Positions 10,402 to 19,357 of a DNA stretch of 64,000 bases are shown here, in pieces. The translations under genes were made by a program, and so were the position numbers. Within the stretch, counting starts at the first letter, position 1. Every line of letters begins with the position of its first letter. The notes under the pieces were generated by a model that was not told where the DNA came from, ran no database searches, and worked only from the letters and a program-made list of their open reading frames with translations. Location of the stretch: assembly GCA_003194525.1 (NCBI GenBank), contig NBIV01000086.1:208624-272623 (forward strand), in the 5' to 3' direction. Source of the stretch: Gracilariopsis chorda (lineage: Eukaryota > Rhodophyta > Florideophyceae > Gracilariales > Gracilariaceae).

Positions 10402-12186
10402 TCAAACTGTCTCAACGGGCTCTCCCAGAAACTGGCTGCGATGCTTTTTAACAATTTCCTGCAGCTTGGGGAAGAGCTGTCGTTCTTCCCACAAACCATT
10501 GACGTTCAAAGCAAGCCCAGTACGTATCATGACTTTGCGGGAGTATGAGAGTCCATCAGAATCTCTCTGCGAATTCACATCTTGAACAGCGAGTTTTGCC
10601 AGTCGCAAAAAGAAGTACTTTCCGGGATTCTCCAGCTTCCCAGACTTCGACCACTTTCCGCTGTCAATCATTTCCATTTTATGAGCCTCCCAACGCGTAT
10701 TCCAAGCCTTCTTAATCTTCTGAATCACAAATGAATCCGCCGGCTGCACCAAATGAGTTGCGTTCTTCGGAAAGTATCTAACGTCGGTGTTGATTTCCTT
10801 TATGGCCTCCTGGAGATCAGGTGTCATCGCGTGTCCGCTACAATTGTCGACATACAACACTCTTTTCCTGTTGTGCGGCAATTTTCGAATCACTCTCTCC
10901 TCCTTGAACCACTGTGGTATCACCGTTGTGTCCATCCAACCTTTTGGACCAGTTCGATACGCTACGCCTGGTACGTCATCAGGAACATTTCGAACCGGAT
11001 AGCTTCTTGCTTTGTTCTGGAATACCATGAACACCGGTTCAAGACGAGCATCACGTCCCCCGCTAATCCTTACAACCATTGTCATTCCCTCTCCACCAGA
11101 AACAACATCCGCATACTTGACTTCACTCTCTCCACAGAAGCCAAGAGTCTCTCGATTATCTATGTTGATAACAAAGTGCGTTTCATCAGCATTTTCTACA
11201 TTGTCTTCTTCCAACTCTCCACGTCGAAAGGCTCTGCACAAAACACCCAGATGATAAGCAACTTCCCTGTGAATGAAATCTTCTTTCAGTGGCGACAGGA
11301 GATATTTTCCCGTCAGTGAGCGACTCACAATTCGGAAGCGATCGGTAAAGCCTTGTATCCATCGGCGATTAATGCATTCAGAAATTGGTTTGTTGCAACT
11401 GTTCTCGATTTGCAAGCGACTGTATGCAGCATTTGCAGAATTTAAGACAAGGTTTATGGCAAGAGAATGCATCGTCTTCCAATTGAACTTGACCCCAAGA
11501 CGGCGGAGGCGGTCGAACTCACTAACCATATCGCTCTGAAGTGCTTCAACCCATGGGCGGATGTTTCTTCCTCTTACTTTCCTTGCTTTTAAATTTACTC
11601 TCTTCAGACCCTCATACGTATTTCTGGTGATTGAAGTTGTAAGATACCTGTCTGCATTTCCTTCTTCGCCGACAAATTGGTGTCGGTTTCGCCAAAGCCG
11701 GCTTGCCTTCATCAAGTTTTCCTTCTGCGAGCTACGGAACAGATGTGGGAACTGTTTTACAGCCCTCGATGCAATATGGTTTGATCCGGTTGCTTCTCGT
11801 TGTTCTATCATCCAGTGAACAATAGCTATGCGGTCTTTGATGGTCAGCACGTTGTGCAATTGATGTTTGTTGGCCGTGGATGCATCTTTCAGTGCACTCT
11901 CTTGTGGAGCATTTTGTTGAACATCTGTGTGTTCCCTTGGGGACAAGATTCTGCTGTTATCTGCTGTGCAATGATATGACTGGTGCTGAAATGCTTCTAA
12001 TACGGGCGACGCCGTGGTTGGAATCATTGGTCTTGTGCGAACAACGTCTGCTTGTTGCCCAAATTGTGTGTGGACTGCAGAATTCAAACCATGCGGTCTG
12101 ATAGACGTTACGGTGAAGGTGCCTGCGCGGGAATTGTGATGAAAACTGGGTACTGTTTCGGTTGTTAGTGCGCATTTTCGCGCCAA
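10402..12186 (-). CDS. pogo-like DDE-superfamily transposase
   Basis: Uninterrupted 594-residue protein ending in TGA. Residues 1-110 are low-complexity. An N-terminal helix-turn-helix-like DNA-binding region lies at about 112-170 (LTIKDRIAIVHWMIEQREAT), a basic patch at 195-212, and a CENP-B-type HTH-like segment at about 272-300 (INRRWIQGFTDRFRI). The catalytic core shows the expected acidic residues: D334 in ENADETHFVI, D447 in VLYVDNCSGH and D484 in HLVQPADSFVIQKIK, a DD36D arrangement, with the family-typical YRTGPKGWMD at 410-419. It would excise and reinsert the element by binding the terminal and subterminal repeats. Full length, intact catalytic residues and perfect TIRs suggest a recent, possibly active copy. 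The family assignment rests on these motifs; a long open frame on the opposite strand is a shadow. Confidence 0.9.
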   Translation of the reverse strand: MARKCALTTETVPSFHHNSRAGTFTVTSIRPHGLNSAVHTQFGQQADVVRTRPMIPTTASPVLEAFQHQSYHCTADNSRILSPREHTDVQQNAPQESALKDASTANKHQLHNVLTIKDRIAIVHWMIEQREATGSNHIASRAVKQFPHLFRSSQKENLMKASRLWRNRHQFVGEEGNADRYLTTSITRNTYEGLKRVNLKARKVRGRNIRPWVEALQSDMVSEFDRLRRLGVKFNWKTMHSLAINLVLNSANAAYSRLQIENSCNKPISECINRRWIQGFTDRFRIVSRSLTGKYLLSPLKEDFIHREVAYHLGVLCRAFRRGELEEDNVENADETHFVINIDNRETLGFCGESEVKYADVVSGGEGMTMVVRISGGRDARLEPVFMVFQNKARSYPVRNVPDDVPGVAYRTGPKGWMDTTVIPQWFKEERVIRKLPHNRKRVLYVDNCSGHAMTPDLQEAIKEINTDVRYFPKNATHLVQPADSFVIQKIKKAWNTRWEAHKMEMIDSGKWSKSGKLENPGKYFFLRLAKLAVQDVNSQRDSDGLSYSRKVMIRTGLALNVNGLWEERQLFPKLQEIVKKHRSQFLGEPVETV

Positions 12187-12230
12187 TACTCAGGGCCCGT
12201 TTTAACAAAATTAAATCCTGTGCAATCTTT

Positions 12231-12320
12231 ATTAGTGTGGCCCACATTATATAGAACAGAAGCGCTTTGGGTGCAACAAGATTTAATGTGGGCCACACTA
12301 AAAGACGTTGCCACACTAAT
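12231..12320. repeat. Right subterminal repeats of the pogo-like element
   Basis: Counterparts of the left motifs at 12231-12250 (attagtgtggcccacattat), 12284-12300 (taatgtgggccacacta) and 12307-12320 (gttgccacactaat). The shorter gttgccacaN form occurs once at each end, the palindromic form two or three times. Confidence 0.75.
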
Positions 12321-12341
12321 TTCCCACCCACTTCATTTACG

Positions 12342-12354
12342 GTCACTGGGTGTA
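12342..12354. repeat. Right terminal inverted repeat plus TA target site
   Basis: GTCACTGGGTG at 12342-12352 followed by TA at 12353-12354, mirror of the left end. Confidence 0.9.
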
Positions 12355-12468
12355 GTGCTAAAATGACTGCAGTGCCAGGCACCTGGCAGCTGTAACAGTG
12401 AATATGCAGCAGCATCCAATGAGCTCTGAGCTTTGCTGCTGCTGCTCCTGCTAAATGTTTGAATAGGT
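12355..12468 (-). mobile_element. Helitron 5'-region remnant (element C)
   Basis: Matches the Helitron 5' leader just inside the palindrome, for example the actgcagtgcc segment and the gctgctgctgctcctgct run, comparable with 25610-25730 and 18940-19080. It indicates a third Helitron once lay to the left of element A, now interrupted by the pogo-like transposon. Confidence 0.6.
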
Positions 12469-12545
12469 GGGGACGCAATGCGCCAAAGTAGAAATTGCAT
12501 ACACTGCAGAAGGCGTGCACGGAAATTTTTGGGCGCAACGCTTCC
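12469..12545. repeat. Degenerate Helitron terminal palindrome
   Basis: Left arm gggacgcaatgcgcc and right arm gggcgcaacgcttcc are the decayed equivalent of the ggaggcgttgcgcc / ggcgcaacgcctcc palindrome found at the other Helitron ends. It marks the 3' limit of element A. Confidence 0.7.
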
Positions 12546-12758
12546 TGTCAAAGAAAAGCACCCTTTTCAAACACTAGCAAATCATTAAAATTGCGGGGTT
12601 TTAAGACAAAAGAAAGCAACCTCTAGCCGCAGACTGCGCTGGGCAGTGCTGTAGAGAAGTGATAAAAAGCGATTAGAAGAAAAACAAAGGGTACACTAAG
12701 CAAAATCAAAAAGCACGTATTTCAATTCAATGAATAAAGAACGCAAAAAATATAATTA

Positions 12759-15700
12759 TCAATATGGAGGGATGAAGAACTAAGTAGCTGCAGAGAGCAC
12801 TAGCTGGCGCTGGCCACAGGCATGATAAAACTTGTGTGCGCATTCACAGATGTAACCTGCAGGTCATGCAGGAGCAGCACATAATCTTTCTTTCAAACAT
12901 GACACAATGCAACTTGAAACTGACCCACGCAGAAGAAATAAAATTGCACATCCACAACAAATCCATCAAAGGTTTTTTCTTGTTTCTTGTGAGCAGTAGC
13001 TGCAAATATGAGATGAATGGGGAACTAACTTCCAATCATGCAAGTTTCTGTGAAATAAAACTCGAATTTGATATGTTGTAGAAGCTGTCGTTCCAAAATT
13101 TGTCCGTCTTTGTCAAAGCAAGCCCTCTGCATCGTTAAGTGATCGGCACGCTTGACTAAAGACCGTTTTGCGTTGAAACCAGTGAGATACAGCACGTTCT
13201 ACATTACCATAACTGGCACACTGATTTTCAAGTCCAAGTTATGAGGCCGGACTTCAATAGGCGCATAATGATATGCAACCTCGGGAACCATAGTACTGGC
13301 GAATTCAGACTGTGGGTTCTATCCACCATCAGGTTGCACATTTGTTGCTGACGGAAGAGTGAAGCGCTCACCAGCAACCAGATCTAGCGCTGCCGCATTA
13401 TGTCCGTCGACCAACTGGTTTGTCGAGGCAATGAAAATTTTGCTGAGATCCACGTTTTACTTGCGTCGTGTTGTGAGCCACTTCCACAGGAATTGATAGG
13501 CGGTTTGCATGGCACCGGTAGATTTTAGTAGTTATTGAGCGTTGTTGGATATTGTTTTGCGTGCAATGGAACGTAACAGCGACGAAAATACCAGATCATT
13601 GGCTTGGCGTACTTGTTCGGTGAGATTTAGCACTTTCACCGAGCACAATCTCCACAGAGCACTCTTACACGGCAATAACTCGAGATGTTTTGTGTACAAG
13701 CGTCTTAAATGTCTACTTGGCTCGGCCTCCATGTACACCCGTGGCACCATTGGAAGCAGCTGGGAGTAGTTGTCGGATACAATGGTGGTCAAGCCTCCAA
13801 ACGTAGGTGGGTTTTCCATTCCACTGCAGCAAATATCTTTGAGCAATTCATCCATGAGTTCAAAGAGCTTTCGTGGGAACATGGACCCCTCATCCAATAC
13901 GAGCAGTTGTATTTAGCGTAGCAGTTCTGCACGTTGAGATCGGGGACCGTACTTTGAAAAAGTGGCTGTAGTGCTCCTTGTGCTGTCCCGATCAGCTACA
14001 ACAAGTCCGAGCAAGCTATGTAACGTGTGGCCACCTTCGTATAACGACGCTGCAATGCCTGTTGTAACAGTTATTTTGGAGAGCATTCCTTCAGACTCAG
14101 CGATATCACGAAGGAGGTTGAGCACGTATGCCTTTTCGGTTGCTGTGGATCCCTGCACAAGGAACACGTTTCCAGGAATCCTTGTTTGCTCTTGCAGCGC
14201 CTGCCGTTGTTAAAATGCGGCAGTGACGTTGTCAATGACTTGTCTTTGGCGAGTTTTTAAGGTGGCGTACCTTGACTGAAACGTTGACAAATTTCGCACC
14301 ACTCGCGCGTTTCGAGTTGTTGTAGCTCGATTCGCCTCAGTCAATGCTGCATGGTTCTGCTGTAGGTGTTGGGAGAAGAAGCTGTGATCGCGAAGCAGTC
14401 TTCCTCCGTGTCGGTCTGAGATCTCCATCACACGTTGAAACATTTCTTGCTTTCGTTGCTGTTCATCTCCTGTATGTATGTCGCTACAAAGCACCTTCCA
14501 GTTTTCGCTGGCCATTTTCTCTGGGTCTGCGCCTTGTTGGTATAGTGTCACAACCAGACGTCGTAGCTCGGAGGGCGTACTGTAGATATGCACTGCTTCT
14601 TGGAATGCAATATCAAACTCGGATCCGTCCGCGAGCAGTCCGCTTACAATCGCAGTTTCACGATACGTTCCATACTGGTGTCCGTTGAATGTACTTGCGT
14701 CTTCATAAGAGCTCGAGCCGTGATTCATGAGCAGCAAGCGCAGAGCAAAGAGCTCAATGTTGGACCATGAAACATTTCTGATCCTTGAGACGCACCGCTC
14801 GTCTTCCCTGCGCTCTACAACGTACATGAGCGGATCGGAGTCGTCTGTGGGCACCTGAGTGCTCTCTTCGTCGTATTGGCTAAGCATGCAGGCTGTAACG
14901 GTGCGATACATTCGAACTTTTTCAAAGTAGGAAAGGTAGTCGAGGTTTGCATATGCTTCGGGCCTTGCAAAGTATCTCTCCAACGTTGACGGTAGCGATG
15001 CGGAATGGACTTGATTTAGACGTCTGAGCAGAAAAATTCGCTCTCCTTCCAAGTAAATGGCCAGTCGCTCTACTTTTGGTACGATGTCAACATGTCGAAA
15101 CTCGAAAATTCTCCAAGCTGCATTGACGGGGCACACCACAAGCGCTCGCATGTATGCACGAATGTCGTTCTGCACCTGTGGCTCTTGTTGCTGCTAATTC
15201 TGTGTGCCTGTGTCATTAGCACCACTCTCATTGAGCACCACCTCCTGAGCTTTGGCTGCTTAAACGCGTAATTCATCAGATAAGCCACTGCACCCCCTTC
15301 TTGGGTGCGTTCTATGTTAATATGAGAGCAGTACTTCTTGGTCAGAGTTGGGTTGTACAGCACAATCTTGAGGTCACGTTGCCTTCTTCTGCGGTAGACA
15401 ACGCGATTCGTGCCTTCTTCAATGTACGTCTCCGGCACAATCATGTTGCGGTCTTATCCAAACTTGCACCGCCCAGCGCGATTACGGCAAGGGGGATAGT
15501 GGTGGTGCCTGTGCATGGAACGAATGACAGCACGCAACGCTTCGTCCTCTCCTGGAAGGAGAAGTTGTGCACGAATCAGCTCGTTGATCACATCAACGTC
15601 TTCAATCACGCCTCCATCGAGCCACGCGAAGATGTGGTGATGAGGCACATTCCCCTCTTGAAACTCGAGCTTTGATGCAAGCCCCAGGCACTTAAATCCA

Positions 15701-16482
15701 AAGATGTGCTCCAAGGATTTCTCTAAGTCCTTCATGAAGTCGTTTTTGTACTGGTTGTACACCCTTCCAATCAGATCCGGTCAGTCAAACGGTCGAGGGG
15801 GGTTACTCTGTGCCGTAAATGCGCTCCGATTGTTGGTATCCATACCAATGCGCTGGATGTCCTTTCTCCAGATGTTCATGGTGGTTTTAATGAAAAGAGA
15901 AGGCGGTCCTCTCTGCGCTACGATCGCCTGTACATCCATTCGCTTGTTATTCCAGTACGCTGCTGAGCTGACCAAGTCATCGGGCAGAAATATACGTCCC
16001 ATTTGTGCGAACTGTGATGGTGACACATGACCTGATTGCTGTTGGGCCTGCCGGATCTCTTGCTCTTGTGCAATACTTGCCTGTTGTTCTCTCTTCAGGA
16101 AACGTAGTTGCATTTCCTCAATGTTTTTGTGCGTGCGGAGCATCCACATCTGCATCAACAGTCCACTATTTAGGAGGATTTTGTCTGAGTACAGACGTCG
16201 CTTTGCGTTCTCAGCACAGGTGAGCTTTCAGAGCTTCCAATCGTTGACGCTGAGACCTGACCTTTGCTGTATGGAGTTCCTTGCATCCAGAAACAGGGCG
16301 ATGTTAAACAGTTCTTGCTGATCATCGTACGGGTAGAGAAGAGGGAAAGTGGCATTTTCTGCAAGTTTGAATGCCGGTTTTAGAAGTAGGTACCGCACTT
16401 GCGCATTGTTTGGGGCATTTGCAGTCGCCCCTGCTCCAGCAGCAGCAGCACTCGTCACTGCAGCGTGCTCTTTGGTTACCAT
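12759..16482 (-). pseudogene. Helitron A RepHel (HUH Rep plus SF1 helicase), broken
   Basis: Starts MVTKEHAAV directly after the ORF1 stop (TAAATG). Domains in order: Helitron-like N domain (16482-15781), HUH nuclease with intact NVPHHHIFAWL (15762-15454), a region containing YLMNYAFK, the two-tyrosine motif (about 15290-15240), linker (15175-14210), then Pif1-like helicase. The Walker A region reads GSTATEKA instead of GSAGTGKT, and DEAY of Walker B reads DEGS, so ATP hydrolysis would be lost. Stops or frameshifts fall at 16228, 15781, 14210, 13913 and elsewhere; at 16228-16230 a TGA replaces the CGA of element B. In a live element this protein nicks DNA at the element end, becomes covalently linked through tyrosine and unwinds the strand. 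This copy cannot work. Confidence 0.85.
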
Positions 16483-18167
16483 TTATTCTACCAAGCGCGG
16501 TACTTGAGACTCCACTTGATACAGGCCAGTTGGATTCACGACGAGCGTTCTCATCATGGTTGGCCCGCCACCAGGAACATCTTCAGGGAGAGGGCCAGCA
16601 CCTGCGTGCGGAGCACTGACTGTGGCACTGGTTCCTTCGTAACCACGTACGACTACTCCCTCTTCTGCTGCCTGCATGCTGATATCGACGGCGGTATCTG
16701 CATTATGTTGTTGTTTTTGCGTGCTAAGCATGGATCGGTACCGCTCGCGCACCATCTATGGCTTGGGCTGGATCACATCGTAAAACTTGGGCACGATATC
16801 TCGTACGTTGATATCTTGAATTAACGCACGAAAATTGGCACGCGCATATTGAGAGGGATCCAAGGAAGGCGGACCGGTACCCCACAGAAAGCTGTAGCGC
16901 ATGTTGTTCTGGTTCTGCGTGGGCAGAGCGAGAGCTGCGTTGCCCTCAAGTCTGAGAAAGGAGGGACTGCCTGCCGTCACATACGACATGTACATGAACG
17001 CTTGCGTCGTCGCGAAGAGCATATTCAAGTTGAGGAAATGGCTGTTGAAGGCTCTCAGGCTATAAAGATTGCGAACCAACTCACTGCTATGCCTTCTGCA
17101 GAACTTGACGCCCCATGCTGACATTCTTTTAATTCCAGAGCACACTCCAGTGACCTCTGTTCCAAGAAAAACACAACCACAATACATGCAGCTATGAATT
17201 TTCAATGTCCAGTCCGCGTACGGGCAGGAGGAGAGCGTGTGTGAGTGTTCGCCGCATCTTCTGCATCGCCTTTGACCTGCAGTGGGAAGCGTCTCAAACT
17301 CCGGCACGCTTGCATGGATGGCCGTATCATTCCTCGCTTGAGCTGCCACGGAATCCCAAGCGTAGTACACGCGATAGAGTCCTCGATCAGGACGCCCAGC
17401 ACAGTGCATGACCATCGTATCAAGCTGTCGCTGTGGTTGAGGCTGCGGCTGGTGTGTTGTAGCCGGTGTGATTTCATCCGCTTCCACCTCCATCGGAATG
17501 GACATCTGTTGTTCTTCCTGTTCAGCTTGTGGCAACGCAGGCTGCGGCGGCGGGTGTGAGGGAGCTGGGGTGATCTCATCCTCTTCCACTTCCATCGGGA
17601 CTGGCATCTGCTCTTCCTCTTGTTCAGCTTGTGGCAGAGCAGGGTGCTGTGGTGGCGGTGGCTGTGAGGGAGCAGGGATGATCTCATCCTCTTCCACTTC
17701 CATCGCAACAGGCATCTGTTCTGAGGCATCGTTGGGAGAGGGGGAGGCATCGGAGGCGGTGGGATGTGACTTGGAAGGCCTCTCACAAACTCCAGAAATC
17801 CAGGAATTGGGCACGATGTTGGTAGATCTGTGGCAGCTGACCCACTGGCTCCAGTGGCGCTTTTGCTAGCTGCTGCTGCAACCGAAGTAGGTGCAGGAGT
17901 AATTTTGTCTTCTTCAACCGCTGGAACAATAGGTCCTTGAACGTGGGCTCCGCTCTCATTTACTCCCAACTCATCTGGAGCTGGAGGCGCTGGTGCTCTT
18001 CGGGGTCTTCCAGCTCCTGCCCGTGCTCCACCACTGCCGACGCGACGACCACCAGCGTTTTGCCTTGAACACCCTGAGTTCAACCTGGCACCTCCAGAAT
18101 TGTCTCTGGCACCTCCCGAGTTAGATCGGACGCCACCAGAGGTCAGACGTCGCCCTCCTCTCGTCAT
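16483..18167 (-). pseudogene. Helitron A ORF1, Cys-rich repeat protein, broken
   Basis: Begins MTRGGRRLTSGG with Gly/Ser/Asn/Arg heptad-like repeats (GGARDNS, GGARLNS), an AT-hook-like GAGRPRR, then PAPDELGVNESGAHVQGP. A frameshift near 17.75 kb separates this from the next part: repeats of the MPVPMEVEEDEITPAPS type and a Cys-rich block RRCRRCGEHSHTLSSC...HSCMYCGCVF. A TAG at 16756-16758 interrupts it before the final part (MVRERYRS to VPRLVE, TAA at 16483-16485). Element B lacks that TAG and the frameshift. I know no function for this protein; Cys pairs suggest zinc binding. It lies immediately upstream of RepHel on the same strand. Confidence 0.75.
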
Positions 18168-19080
18168 TTCAATTTGCCAAAGAAAAGAAAAAACAATTCT
18201 ATGTTTTTAAACTATTAAAGAATTTGCCAGAGTTCCAGAATAATGCCCAATAAAACACAAAGTTGAAAGTGAAAAAATGGTTGCACTTTGTTGCGTTGCA
18301 TTCACCGGGCCTAGTAGCATGCAGCAATTAAAAAACATTGCTGCAAGGCTTATATTTACCCGATGCAGTCGTGCGCAGCACAGGGACTCTCGAACCACTC
18401 CTGTTGGATTATAACGGGCGGAGTGAGCCCAGCCGGTTTTCAAGCCGTTTGATGTTTAACCCGCGTCCGGTTGTAAGGATTGGTCTGCCTTACTCACACA
18501 CCGAAGTGTGCTTTCCGGCCGCAAGAGGTACAACATGGCGGCCGCCCCGGACCCTGCACAGCAAGCTGGTATTAGGTCTGGTAAACCCTCAGACTTCCTG
18601 ATCGTCGTCAAACGACCAGTATACCACAGGGGAGCACCTGACCTTTCCCAGATCCGTGGTACTTAGTGGGTTACTATTGTGGCGACCTGCACACGAGCTC
18701 GGCCTTGCCTACGTCCCAGGCCAGCAACCAGTGCCCACAGTAGCAAAAGGTTACGACACTGCGCTATTGGCCAAGCGTGAATGGGATGGAAAATAGTGGT
18801 TAGGGTCAGCAAGCGAGATGCATTTGGCACTGCGCCAGTGTAGTATATACCTCTGTTGCAGGCATGTCTGCAATGAAACTTCAGTATACACTGCACAGGC
18901 GCAGTGCAATTTGCCACGTGTTGGAATGAACCGCTGGGTTTTTGCTGCTGAGTGGCTGGAACTGCAATTTGATTGTATTGCAAGCCATTCAGCAGCCATT
19001 GTACAGTCAACATGCAGCAGCAGCAGCTATTTAACCGAACGCTTTGCTGCTGCTGCTGCTGCTAAAGTTTTTAGATGGTA
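18168..19080 (-). other. Helitron A 5' leader
   Basis: Non-coding region upstream of ORF1, clearly related to the leader of element B at 24849-25730: shared stretches around 18400-18480, 18595-18790 and 18930-19066, the last a gctgctgctgctgctgct run beside the palindrome. It should hold the promoter for the minus-strand genes; no single promoter motif is convincing. Confidence 0.6.
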
Positions 19081-19158
19081 GGGAGGCGTTGCGCCAAATG
19101 GGCGTTTTGCATGCGCAAACGGGGGCGTGCAAAGCGAATTTGTGGCGCAACGCCTCCC
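19081..19158. repeat. Helitron terminal palindrome shared by A and B
   Basis: Perfect 16-bp arms gggaggcgttgcgcca (19081-19096) and tggcgcaacgcctccc (19143-19158), with further imperfect pairing inside. It ends element A's 5' side and element B's 3' side. Confidence 0.85.
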
Positions 19159-19167
19159 GTCAGTCAA

Positions 19168-19213
19168 CAACACCCCCTCATACATGAGCAAATCATTAAG
19201 AGGGGGGGTGTTG
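19168..19213 (-). repeat. Helitron B 3'-end hairpin
   Basis: Arms caacaccccctc (19168-19179) and its near-complement ending gggggggtgttg (to 19213) form a strong stem next to the palindrome. Helitrons end in a 3' hairpin that stops rolling-circle transfer, and position fits. The duplicate copy at 52579-52625 has one more C. Confidence 0.65.
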
Positions 19214-19357
19214 AGACAAGAGGAAGCGACCTTCGGCCGCGATGCGCGCTGCGATGGAGGAGTGATAAACAGCGGTGAGAAGAAAAAAAGGGTGGAGAAA
19301 GCAAAAGCAGAAAAGCAAGTAGTTTAATTCAATGAATGAAAAGCGCAAGAAATATGA

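Larger units (their letters stand above)
10200..12352 (-). mobile_element. pogo/Tc1-like DDE DNA transposon, apparently complete
   Basis: A 2153-bp element bounded by perfect 11-bp terminal inverted repeats (CACCCAGTGAC at 10200-10210, GTCACTGGGTG at 12342-12352) and flanked on both sides by TA, the target duplication used by the Tc1/mariner/pogo superfamily. It holds one intact transposase gene on the minus strand. Both ends carry several copies of a TAATGTGGGCCACA-type motif. Removing the element joins sequence that aligns without a gap to the Helitron 5' region (compare 25605-25650), so it is a nested insertion into a Helitron remnant. Confidence 0.9.
12469..19158 (-). mobile_element. Helitron A (old, degenerate, about 6.7 kb)
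   Basis: Rolling-circle transposon read right to left: palindrome (19081-19158), 5' leader, ORF1 (18167-16483), RepHel (16482-12759), 3' tail and degenerate palindrome. Same gene order and almost the same length as Helitron B, with which it shares the palindrome at 19081-19158. More stops and substitutions than B, including a ruined Walker A motif, so it is the older copy. A truncated copy of its 5' part recurs at 50200-52569. Confidence 0.85.

Noticed and set aside
10753-11319. 188-codon plus-strand frame opposite the transposase
   Set aside because: Antisense to conserved catalytic codons of the pogo-like transposase; no features of its own.
17468-17869. Plus-strand Cys/Ser/Gly-rich open frames opposite Helitron ORF1 (also 24019-24516, 50878-51279, 57432-57929)
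   Set aside because: They are antisense shadows of the acidic/Pro repeats in ORF1; composition follows from the repeat, and no start or domain supports them.
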